DNA of 64,000 nt from Rhipicephalus microplus (taxonomy: Eukaryota; Arthropoda; Arachnida; Ixodida; Ixodidae): positions 98,262,202 to 98,326,201 of the forward strand of contig NC_134701.1 of NCBI RefSeq assembly GCF_043290135.1, read 5' to 3'. This document shows positions 55,434 through 64,000 of the stretch, piece by piece. Every line of letters starts with the position of its first letter. The first letter of the stretch is position 1. The translations under genes and the position numbers were made by a program. The notes beneath the pieces were generated by a model. It had not been told where the DNA came from. It worked only from the letters and a program-made list of their open reading frames with translations, and did not search any database.

Positions 55434-57812
55434 AGACGGCCGCGAGCTGCCAACTTAGAGGTCGTCGCATATTCGTCACCAACAAAGTCACAAAGCGGCA
55501 GTTCCTCGTCGACTGTGGCTCCAACATCTGTTGCTTTCCCCGAACCTTCCTGCGTGACAAGCGTCTTTGCACGTCCTTTGAGCTCAGCGCGGCGAACCAT
55601 TCGACCATCAAGACCTACGGCTCGCTCCGCCTTAATATCAACTTCAAAAACCTGCGTCGAGATTTTCCATGGAAATCGTGACGTCACAGAGCCGATCATC
55701 GGGTCCGACTTCTTGGCGTACTACAATCTTCTGCCTGACTGCCTATATGACCGACTTATCGACGCTACAACAGGCCTCTTCACACCGGGCTAACGTGCGA
55801 CCACGCTACTGCCTAACGTCAAGGCACTCACCATTGGGAACCAGTCGCTATACCATGACATCCTCGCAGAATTTCCCGACCTGACTCGACCTAGCGGCGT
55901 CCGCGAGAGGTGCGCCACTCAACCATGCACTACATTCGTAGTACTCCAGGCCCCCCGGTCTCATGCCGCACCCGTCGGCTAGCCCCGGACCGCCTACAAA
56001 ACGCACAGGCCGATTTCGAAGTCATGCTCCGCGAAGGTACTGCCCACCACTCGGAGGGACATTACGCCTCACCGCTTCATCTGGTACCAAAGAAGACCAC
56101 TGGCTGGCACCCTTGTGGAGATTATCGCGCCCTCAACGCCCGCACCGTCCCCGACAGGTACCCCGTCCATCAAATACAGGACTTTGCACACCGCTTAGAC
56201 GGCAGCACTATCTTCTCAGTGGTGGACCTCGTAAAGGCAACACACAAATTCCTGTAAACCTGGATGACGTCCCAAAGACCGCAATTATCACGTCTTTCGG
56301 TCTTTTCGAAGTTTTTTTCATAAGTTTGGGTCTCCGCAACGCAGGGCAAACCTTCCAACGCTTCATCGACGACGTCGACCGTGGTCTGGACTTCTGTTTC
56401 GTCTAACTAGAGGACATCTTGATCTTCTCCCGCAACGAAACGGAACATCAACATCTTCGTCAACTGTTCCAGCGCCTCGACGAACACGGCTTACTCATAA
56501 AGGTTCAAAAGAGCACGCTCGGCGCCCCCGTCGTCACGTTTCTAGGCCATGAAATCTCTGCAGAAGGAACTAGACCCTTGCCTGACCGCATCCTGGCCCT
56601 GCAAAATTACGCGCTGCCTGCCACAGTGGAGGACCTTCGCTGTTTCCTGGGCATGTTCAACTTTCACAGGCGCTTTGTGCCTAAAGCGGCCACGTATCAG
56701 GCCCATCTCCATGATGCGTTGGCCGGTCAACGCGGCAACCATCCTGTCACTTGGACCCAAGCCTTAACGCAAGCATTTGAAGACTGCAAAACTGCCCTCT
56801 GCAACACAATGCAGCTCTCCCATCTCAAGCCAGAGGCGCCCCTGGGTTTTTTCACAGACGCCTCTAGCACCACCGTCGGAGCCTCTCTCATGCAGCGTGT
56901 GGGAAACAACTGGCGCCCCTTGGCGCTCTTGTCGAAGAAACTCTCTTCCCCGAAGCCGACCCACCTTCCGGCAGCATCGGCGATGCCACCTCGCCTTCTG
57001 CGGAGACGACCTGGCCACCCTACTACAGAGAGCTCCTTGCTATCTACAAAACAGTCCCACATTCTCGCCACATCCTCGAGGCACAGCACTGCACCATATA
57101 CACCGATCATAAACCTATCACTTACGCCTTCTCCCAACGCCGCGAAAAACTTCCACCGATCCAGCAGAACCAACTGTCCTTCATCGCTCAATTCACCACA
57201 GATATCCGCCCCATCAGCGGAAAGGAAAACGTGGTCGCCGACGCACTCTCTCCCGTCTCGGCTGTCGAGCTACCAACCGTTACAACCGACGCCCTCGCCA
57301 AAACTCAGAAAATGGACACCGAACTCCAGCAGCTCCTCGAGAGTGGCTCTTCCCTTCAACTTCAAAAAGTTACCATCCCTGGGTCAACGGACGCTTTCTA
57401 CTGTGACATCTCAACAGGACGAATGAGACCATACGTCCCTTCTTTGCATCGCCAAAGCCTCTTCAACCAGTTACACAACCTCAGTCATCCCGGCATCCGA
57501 GCTTCTACACGCCTCGTGACTGACCGGTACGAGTGGCCCTCAATGCAACGGGACTGCCGCACCTGGGCACGCACATGCATTCAATGCCAGCGCGCCAAAA
57601 TCACCCGGCACGTCACGTCGCCACTCGGAGAATTCCCCCTCCCGACGGAACGGTTCCAGCACGTCCACATCGACATCATTGGCCCCCTCCCACCAACCGG
57701 CTCTTACCGCTATTGCCTCACCACCATCGATCTCCACACTAGTTGGCCCGAGGTGTGCCTGCTCGAAAGGATCACCGCAGAAGACGTCGCATCAGCCTTC
57801 TTCTCCGGCTAG
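55434..57812 (+). pseudogene. CsRn1-like Ty3/gypsy pol: protease, reverse transcriptase, RNase H, integrase N half (broken)
   Basis: Protease: RQFLVDCGSNICCFP at about 55500, with DCG (55511-55519) instead of DTG/DSG, and IIGSDFLAYYNLLPDC. Reverse transcriptase: HYASPLHLVPKKTTGWHPCG, DYRALNARTVPDRYPVHQIQ, FSVVDLVKATHKF (stop at 56257), and the catalytic box at 56404-56415 reads stop-Leu-Glu-Asp instead of YLDD. The frame 56419-56960 continues with FSRNETEHQHLRQLFQRLDE and FLGHEISAEGTRPLPDRI, then RNase H LGFFTDASSTTVGASLMQRV and, after a frameshift, IYTDHKPITYAFSQRREKLP, GKENVVADALS. Integrase: HNLSHPGIRAS...CIQCQRAK zinc finger and VHIDIIGPLPPTG with the first catalytic Asp, ending in a stop at 57810. 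Confidence 0.92.
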
Positions 57813-58566
57813 GTTTTGACGCTTCGACACCCCTCGTCGAATCACCACCGATCGAGGAAGGCAATTCGAATCTCAACTCTTCAGGTTCCTCGGGCTATCC
57901 ACCGGGTTCGAGCGTTCACGGACAACTAGCTGCCACCCTTGCGCCAAGGGGATGATTGAACGGTTTCACCGGCAGTTCAAGGCAGCCATCAAGTGCCACC
58001 CTCACTCAACCTGGCTCGAAGCTCTCCCCGCCGTCGCTCTCGGTCTGCGCGCAATTTTAAAGCCAGATATTCAAGCCACGCCCGCGAAACTCATCTACTG
58101 GGAGCCACTTCACCTACCTGGAGAACTTCTCTCTGCTACGACCTCTGATGTAACCGGCTCGGACCCTGCATACTTGGTCACTCGACTCCGTCGCACAATG
58201 GGCGCGTTGCGCCCCTCACCAGCAGCTCGCCACATCAAGCTGACCCCGTTCGTGTTTAAGGACCTGGCAACATGCTCGCACGCCTTCCTCCACGACGAGA
58301 CCGCACGCGCACTTTTCCAGCCGCCTTACTCCGTACCTCAAAAAGTCGTCTGTCGCGAGGACAAAACATTCACCCTGCAAATCAGTGGAAAGGATGTACG
58401 CGTTTTCATCGACCGCCTAAAGCCATCATACATCCTTTCCCAGGAGCCTACCAACCCCAGCACGCCTCCCGTAATTTGCCGACAACAGTCCGCAACGCCT
58501 ACGCTCGCACCCTACACCACCCGCATTGGACGCCAGGTGCGGGTCCGCATACCTCTTCAACCCTGA
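57813..58566 (+). pseudogene. CsRn1-like Ty3/gypsy integrase C half
   Basis: After a frame change the core continues with RITTDRGRQFES (second catalytic Asp intact, read out of frame at 57838-57870); then the open frame 57952-58566 begins at MIERFHRQFKAAIKCHPHST with the catalytic Glu, followed by WLEALPAVALGLRAILKPDI and the C-terminal PPYSVPQKVVCREDKTFTLQ and VFIDRLKPSYI, a GPY/F-type module that in this class is thought to influence target choice. It ends 31 bases before the 3' LTR, separated by a poly(G) polypurine tract (58584-58597). Confidence 0.9.
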
Positions 58567-58597
58567 CGGCTCCTCTATGCGTGCGGGGGGGGGGGGG

Positions 58598-58782
58598 TGC
58601 GGTGAAACGGGTCGGCGCGCCGCTTCTGCGCCTGCGCGTCGCGGCGATGCCTCCAAACACAGGCGCCGGCGATAAGAACACTCTCTCCCGAAAGAAGCAA
58701 GAACACTGTGTGTGTGTCCTGATTCAGGGGCAGTTGTTGTAGAACCTTCAGTGCGGAAACATTAAAGTCATGATATCCCACA
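58598..58782 (+). repeat. 3' LTR of CsRn1-like Ty3/gypsy element
   Basis: TGCGGTGAAACGGG to GATATCCCACA, 185 bp. Some 18-20 differences from the 5' LTR suggest an old insertion. No matching 5-bp duplication is seen outside the LTRs (ACATG to the left, CTGGT to the right). Confidence 0.9.
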
Positions 58783-59697
58783 CTGGTATACATGCTGAAA
58801 CGCTACTTATTTGGCCTTTATTTTATGTAAACATCAATGCAGTCGCCATAAGATGGTTTGTATCGCAGCAAGTTTTTGTTACCGGTGTTCTAATTTTGCT
58901 CGGCCTACATGTGGCAGCACTAACCTACATATTCAGTATGCAAGATGGTTTTGAGTTTGTAATGAATAATTCGCTACAATGCGCACATTGAAAAACGGCT
59001 TGTATGGAGTCGGACAAGGAATTGCCGGAGCAAGCGGGAGACAGCCGCGACGCAAGAGAAGAAGACCACGGCATCGTCTGCAGTATGCGAGTCGCCATAT
59101 CAAAGCGCCCTTGTGCTTTATGAAGCCAATATGTACAACTAAATCATGCTAACAATATTTTTAGTTGTAAAAGTTAAGTTTAGAGTGAAAACTACTAAAC
59201 AATTTTTAGAGCACAATTTTATTTTTTGTGTGTCTTTTCCCCTGCCGTTAGATTTTATGCTATGCTACCATCGTGTACCCATTGGCTCTATGGGCATGTC
59301 ATCTGCACCCCTTGTTGGCGCAAGCGGTGGCATACCGTAACTGAATGGGAAAGAGGTGAAAGAAATTGTAGTGTATACGATTGACTTCGCGAAACAAAAT
59401 GGGGGGGAGGGTCGGTCGAAGACTACTTCCAGCGCCACGTGCTCGCAGTGCACTGCGTAAGAAGATAAGCCCTGTCTACATTGGTGCCATAATTTATTGC
59501 GTATAACTCACGCCTGCATATAGAAGCCGCACATCGAAATACAAACCGCGGTGATAATGTGGCGAATAACCCACAGGAAGCCGATTTTACTACGGTATTG
59601 TGAAGCGATGCCGTGCCACCGACTTGCACCTCCCGGAAATGCGGTAAGTGCTTTAAAATACTCGTTTAGAAGTATGCGCTGTGTTGAGCTGATTCCC
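58783..59697. other. Unassigned intronic DNA
   Basis: No motif or splice-bounded exon recognised. Confidence 0.4.
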
Positions 59698-59900
59698 GTT
59701 TTATTACGATAGCAATTACGTGGACACCCTCTGCTGGATTTTCCGCCGGCGTCGGCGTCATGCACCGTGTATGTATTCGTATCGATAAATGTGAAACGCA
59801 AGAAAGAAAGAAACTCCAGAAAAAAGCACTCCTTTGCGCGGAATCGAACGTGGGACCTCTGAGACGTGAAATCGAGGCGTTAACCACAGAGCCAACCCTG
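59698..59900 (-). repeat. Second tRNA-headed SINE family
   Basis: On the minus strand the head reads GGGTTGGCTCTGTGGTTAAC (A-box region, from 59899) and CGTTCGATTCCGCGC (B box, 59850-59836), followed by CTTTCTTTCTTGCG and a body ending GCTATCGTAATAAAAC. It has the layout of a SINE with a tRNA-like promoter and is unrelated to the Ruka-like body. Secondary structure of a working tRNA (acceptor stem, CCA end) is lacking. Confidence 0.75.
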
Positions 59901-60541
59901 AAAACGTTCTCCGTCGTTCAAACGGCAAGCTATTTATATCTACAGCTTACCGCTGCTGTGTTTTTGGCATTATCGGAAAGATGACGCAATGAGCGCACGT
60001 CGCCATATCGCGCAACGACGACTGTCCTTGTCTCCTACGCGTACTTTGTCCAGATTAGAAAAGGGGAGCTACGCTCCCTCGCACGCCCTTATCTCGCGGT
60101 GGCGAGGAGGGGAGGATCGTACGCCTTGGCTGGCCTCGGGCTCAACGTGGAACGATCCGCTGTAGTTACCGGGCGCACAAAGGTCATTGCAATCATTGCA
60201 GTTTCTGTTCGCAAAAAAGCGCGCGCTTTTCAGACTCAGCGATGTAACATATGAGACGCTTATTCGCGTGCATCCTTACCTGTGATAACGCTTCGTGCAT
60301 AATTTGTGCGCGAGAAACGCGGGGCACATTTCGATCTGCTTACCATTCTGCGCGGGACCTTTAAAATTGTTGCTATCACATTCATTGCTTCGGCTTTGCG
60401 GCAAAACTGTGAATTTTTGTTACCACGCTTGACGCATATGGTTTTACTAACAACACGAGCCTATGAATGAGCGCCCGCAGTGTTGCAGCATGAGGCAGGT
60501 GGCAGCACGGTGTGATTAGTGCCGAACATGGTGCTACTCAC
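59901..60541. other. CpG-rich intronic DNA, nothing recognised
   Basis: Intron sequence directly 3' of the CYTH exon on the minus strand. Confidence 0.4.
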
Positions 60542-60652
60542 CTTGAGGACCGATGCCTCGTCGATGGTGGAGAACCGGATGAAGTCGTAGTCGCTACGCT
60601 TGGGACCCACTGTGTCGGGCCGGTCGTAGAAGTACAGCGTGGCCGTCTCGTC
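60542..60652 (-). CDS. CYTH-domain protein, internal exon (first one inside the window)
   Basis: A 111-base exon encoding 37 residues: DETATLYFYDRPDTVGPKRS, DYDFIRFSTIDEASVLK. It is bounded by an acceptor (TATTGCGCTGCAG) and a consensus donor (CTCAAG|GTGAGTAG), both in phase 0. In CyaB-like CYTH domains the strand pair LIYY-RPD-GPK-S-Y directly follows the KLR strand and precedes LGVRG, so this exon falls immediately before the one at 30695-30820. Conserved basic residues of the tunnel (Arg in DRPD, Lys in GPK) are present. The open frame extends 9 codons beyond the proposed acceptor (QAWSSIALQ), so a slightly longer exon is possible. The N-terminal exons with the ExExK signature should be to the right and were not found before 64000. 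Confidence 0.9.
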
Positions 60653-61993
60653 CTGCAGCGCAATAGACGACCACGCTTGGCATCAAGCACACCCAACATT
60701 TTCGACGAAGTGAACTAAGTAAAGGTACCTTCCGCAAGGTATGACTACAGGATGACTACTATGTGTTGACCTTTATAGCAGCACCTGTATAACATAGAAT
60801 AGATTAACCTACTCGTGCGGGAACAGCCTTCAATTACCTTGACGGGTAAGCGAATCCGCGAGGTTCGCGGCTTCGGCGAGCTGGTTCATGCTTAGGACTT
60901 TTCGCTGTTTTTCCCTCTCACAGGCTAATTTATTATCTGCTTGTATGCGCAATCTGCATGCTCAGCAGTGATGAAAGTTCATTTTTTAACATTGTTTTTA
61001 TAATTGTTTCTCCTCGCTCTCGTTTAGGTTTGCAAAAAAATACGAATAAACTTTGTTGAATGTCAGTGCTGTTGTTTGTATCTTTTTTTTCTTCTGCTCG
61101 CCATTTTGCGCTGTTTTGTTTCCAATATCTCTTAAGCTTGCATCCATGTTAGCTGAGCACCGTGTTTTAATCACGAGTTACGTCACTCAAACTTTTGAAC
61201 TGAGTATTTCCACACTCCTTTCTCACATTTTCTGCTACAATGCCCGTGTCACTATGCTGCGTCGCACGCTCTATAATGCCTCAAAGCATTTAGGAGTATT
61301 ATACAATCATGATAGAGACTTAGAGCACAAGTTAGAACATCTGAGTTCACTCTCGAAGAAACGCAGCCACCAGCGAAAACACTAGAATGTTCGATGCCGC
61401 GTGTATGAATGATGTCTACACCGGCGTGGCGGCTTTTCCTCTACGACGGTGCAGACTGGACCGAAAAGAAGAGCCTTTGTTTCCTCATGCGAGGGGTCAA
61501 GCAGGAGCTCTTGCGAGACTTATGAGGAGCCACTAATGACAACATTTCTGAAAGAGGCCACCACAACCACAATCCAAAATGCACTGGAGATGGTACTAGC
61601 TGTAATTTATTTTTCATTTGACCCCAGGCTACGCCGACATTCGACCATCCCTCTGCTCAGACCACCTACGGAAAGCCATAATTGCGCAAAGAGCTTCGTC
61701 GAATGTTCCCAGCATAGCAGCCACAAGTTTCCTTGATCGCAGATAGCACTGCGGGGAGGAAATATAACAGTCGTTGGGTACTCCTGAAGCACAACAGCCT
61801 CAGCCCCAAGCCACGAGCTACGCTGCTGCAGCCCAACGCCACGATAAGATATTGCTCTGCCGCTGACCCCACCGACGCTACCCCTACAGTATGTCGACCA
61901 GCGCTGCGGTTCGACAAAGACCGAGGTTAGACGCACCCCTGATCACTACCCATTTTGCCACCATTCTGCAGAAGCTTGCAGGCTTATATAAGG
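60653..61993. other. Unassigned; upstream intron of the CYTH gene
   Basis: A 110-residue frame at 61053-61385 starts with a hydrophobic stretch (VCIFFFFCSPFCAVLFPISL) but has no family resemblance and lies in a T-rich tract. Nothing else is supported. Confidence 0.35.
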
Positions 61994-62750
61994 ATCGATT
62001 CGATTTTGCGTCGACTACAGGCGATTAAACAAGGTGACGCGGAAAGACGTCTATCCATTACCGCTCATCGACGACGCCCTTGACAGCTTGAAAAGAGTCG
62101 AATTCTTCTCCTCCTTAGACTTAGGATCTGGATACTGGCAGGGTTCTATCGCAGAAGCTGATCGCCAGAAAACTGCGTTCATCACACCAGATGGACTGTA
62201 CGAATTCAACGTAAGGACTTTTGGGCTTTGTATTGCTCCTGCCACGTTTGAACGACTCATGGACAACACGCTGCGTGGACTGAAGTAGTCTGTGTGTATA
62301 TGCTACCTCGACGACATTGTCGTTTTCTCTCCCGATTTTACTACACATCTGCATCGACTCCAACTGGTTATGACGTGCTTAACCAATGCTGGGCTCAAAA
62401 AAGTGCCGCTTTACCGTGCGAGAGCTGTATATCTTAGGGCACATTATGTCCAAGCATGGAGTTCTGTCCGACCCTGCAAAACTTCGAGCAGTCGCTGAGT
62501 TCCCGAAACCTACTACAGTGAAAGAGTTATGAAGTTTCGTCAGACTATGCTCGTACTTCCGGCGCTTCGTTCGAAAGTTTGCGTCGATCATGTCACCACT
62601 GACCAACCTCCGACACGGTGACGCAGACCTTTCATCCTGGTCTCCTGGCTGCGACGTGGCGTTGGCCATGCTTCGTAGTCAGCTAACATCTCCTCCCATT
62701 CTTCGGCATTTCGACGCAACAGCAGCAACGGAAGAGAGGCTGGCGAAATT
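61994..62750 (+). pseudogene. Ty3/gypsy reverse transcriptase fragment
   Basis: Starts abruptly in the polymerase with [20 protein letters not shown], then [40 protein letters not shown] and [20 protein letters not shown] at 62286 is followed by CYLDDIVVFSPDF with an intact YLDD (62304-62315). In other frames come the thumb, ILGHIMSKHG, and the start of the connection, [18 protein letters not shown] and HFDA (to about 62720). Gag, protease, RNase H and integrase are missing and both ends are ragged. It is related to but not identical with the element at 6.0-9.5 kb. Confidence 0.87.
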
Positions 62751-62848
62751 TCAGTGTCCTCACGCACGACGAGTTTTGGTGACCGCACCAAAACCGGTCG
62801 TCACGTTTCATTCTTTGCAGCTATAATCGAACATCTAGTGTAACTGCC

Positions 62849-63148
62849 ATGAAGGTCAGGCTTAATCTCCCTCCACTTGTCATGCGCAGAAAAATCGCTC
62901 GCCTTTGCGCGTTCCAAAAAATATTCTATCACAATCACGTTCTAAAATCGCGCTTATTGCAGCCTGCATCTTTCATATCATCCCGCATAGATCACCTCCA
63001 CAAAGTGCATATCCCTCGAAGTAACACCGTCACCTTTTCCCAGTCTTTCCTTCCTAACACATGTCGTGACTGGAATCTTCTGTCAACATCAACCGCCAGT
63101 ATTACTGAACCTGACGCGTTCCGTCAGGCCTTGACATCTTCCATGTAA
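62849..63148 (+). pseudogene. CR1/Jockey-type LINE, C-terminal end of the polymerase ORF
   Basis: LNLPPLVMRRKIARLCAFQK, HNHVLKSRLLQPASFISSRI, DHLHKVHIPRSNT and FLPNTCRDWNLLSTST are the standard C-terminal blocks of these LINEs (PPL--RR--ARL--FHKI-Y...SRIDH-HKV...F-P-T---WN-LP). Only about 100 residues remain, in an open frame with a natural stop at 63146. A 3' untranslated region follows to 63485 and contains a 70-75 bp direct duplication (about 63234-63305 and 63361-63432). It ends in an A-rich (GAAA)n tail. Confidence 0.85.
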
Positions 63149-63448
63149 AATGCATTACATGTCGCGCACGCGATAGTACCTCATTGTATTCGTAACTTGT
63201 ATTTCACACCGCATTTTTTTGTCGTTTTCTTATTATTGAATCTTTTGCACCTTTTGTGCGTTGGCTGGCTTCTTACGTGTATGTTTTGCTTTTTGCCCGT
63301 TTCGCTTTTGCCTCTTTTTTGTTTGTTGTGCTTTTGCCCGTTTCGCTTTTGCTCGTTTTCTCATTGAATCTTTTGTACTTTTTGTGCGTTGGCTGACTTA
63401 TTAAGTGTATGTTTTGCTTTTTGCCCCTCCCCTCTACAATGCTGTAAA

Positions 63449-63485
63449 GCCCTGAGGGTAAAATAAAGAAAGAAAGAAAGAAAGC
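63449..63485 (+). repeat. LINE 3' end with (GAAA)n tail
   Basis: CCTGAGGGTAAAATAAAGAA followed by AAGAAAGAAAGAAAG marks the 3' end of the LINE. Confidence 0.8.
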
Positions 63486-63992
63486 GTTTCGTGCAAAGGT
63501 TCATCACACAGGCGCGAAAATTGAACTTTAGCGCGTGCCTCGATGACGGCCTGATGATGTGACAAAAAGTCCCACCCGAGGATAACGTCAAGTGAGCACA
63601 CCGAAAGGACGACGAACTCGACAACGTACATAGAGTCTTGGATGAATATGCGGGCCGTACAGGTGCTGAGAGGTCGAACTGGTTGTGCGCTATAGCCCTA
63701 CGAAGCGATAGTCCAGAGATCGGCGCGGTCATTTTGCGTAGGGAGCGGCAGAACTGGGCGGCTATAACAGAAACGGCAGCACCTGTGCGGACGAGGGCAA
63801 CGGTAAAAACATCATCGACAGATATGGCGACGACGTTATCAGGTGAAGCGAGGACTTGAGCGACCACGGCGCAGTTCTTGCCTCTGGAACTGCAGCGTTC
63901 AGTTTTCCCTGTTGGAGGAAGTGGGTCGGAGACGCATTCAGTTTTCCCGGTTGGAGGAAGCGGGTCGGAGACGCATTGGGGACAGTGATCAC
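63486..63992 (-). pseudogene. Ty3/gypsy protease fragment with lost catalytic Asp
   Basis: From the right: a linker containing a 39-bp tandem duplication (63899-63937 and 63938-63976, core GTTGGAGGAAG-GGGTCGGAG), then VVAISVDDVFTVALV and RTGAAVSVIAAQFCRSLRKM. Related proteases have DTGA at this point, so the catalytic Asp (codon 63789-63787) is Arg. In a second frame YVVEFVVLSVCSLDVILGWD and FLSHHQAVIEARAKVQF follow (63625-63510). The fragment is cut on the left by the LINE tail. Aspartic proteases of this type process the Gag-Pol polyprotein; this copy cannot. Confidence 0.83.
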
Positions 63993-64000
63993 CTGCGAGT

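Noticed and set aside
59836..59900. tRNA-like sequence on the minus strand
   Set aside because: A SINE body and simple-repeat spacer follow it and the acceptor stem does not pair; not a tRNA gene.
61053..61385. 110-codon frame with hydrophobic start as a membrane protein
   Set aside because: Hydrophobicity comes from a T-rich tract; no further support.

Overview
This is a repeat-saturated nuclear window from an animal, almost certainly a chelicerate and most likely a hard tick. It has spliced exons with GT-AG boundaries. It carries four copies or pieces of a tRNA-headed SINE that looks like the Ruka family described from Rhipicephalus. The rest is a dense mix of Penelope-like, I-type, CR1/Jockey-type and RTE non-LTR elements, Ty3/gypsy LTR elements, P elements and a mariner. 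There is no operon structure, no ribosome-binding-site pattern and no CRISPR array. The organism call is an inference from repeat content.

Only one gene that looks like a host gene can be read, on the minus strand and spread over 50 kb. Three phase-0 exons, at 60542-60652, 30695-30820 and 10629-10769, join into the second half of a CYTH-domain protein (class IV adenylyl cyclase CyaB / thiamine triphosphatase-like). Its last codon overlaps a consensus AATAAA. The N-terminal exons (with the ExExK motif) should lie to the right of the window. The two introns seen, about 19.9 kb and 29.7 kb, are filled almost entirely by mobile elements. Nearly everything between 10.8 and 60.5 kb is therefore intronic cargo.

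Layout from left to right: LINE tail and SINE (0-2 kb); a composite tandem-repeat element with a (GATA)n tail, carrying an exact 271-bp copy of a LINE segment found 9.8 kb away (3.75-5.83 kb); a decayed minus-strand Ty3/gypsy element (5.9-9.7 kb); the 3' exon of the CYTH gene (10.6 kb); a Penelope-like GIY-YIG remnant (11.7-12.6 kb); a long broken I-type LINE (12.6-18.0 kb); a mosaic of minus-strand LINEs interrupted by a plus-strand CR1-like LINE (18.4-22.4 kb); an LTR-flanked element with no polymerase that encodes five 19-residue Ser/Thr-rich repeats and an unrecognised domain, itself split by a Penelope-like insertion (22.4-25.4 kb); a 138-bp perfect palindrome (27.0 kb); two Ty3/gypsy integrase pieces separated by a SINE (27.7-30.5 kb); CYTH exon (30.7 kb); a mariner > Penelope > SINE nest (32.4-33.6 kb); another I-type LINE (34.3-38.2 kb); second composite repeat (39 kb); the best-preserved LINE (40.0-41.6 kb); a divergent pair of P elements, one internally deleted and one nearly complete (41.7-46.4 kb); third composite repeat (46.6-47.8 kb); an RTE LINE split by a CR1-like LINE (47.9-51.4 kb); a longer Penelope-like element (51.8-53.8 kb); a complete two-LTR Ty3/gypsy element resembling the CsRn1 group (54.2-58.8 kb); a second SINE family (59.7 kb); the CYTH exon (60.5 kb); and Ty3/gypsy and LINE scraps to the end.

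The mobile elements do not form a functional unit. Nearly every polymerase or transposase frame carries stops, frameshifts or lost catalytic residues. The most unusual items are the LTR-flanked unknown protein, the dispersed CYTH gene, the palindrome with a 12-bp target-site duplication, and the exact LINE-segment duplication inside a satellite-like repeat.
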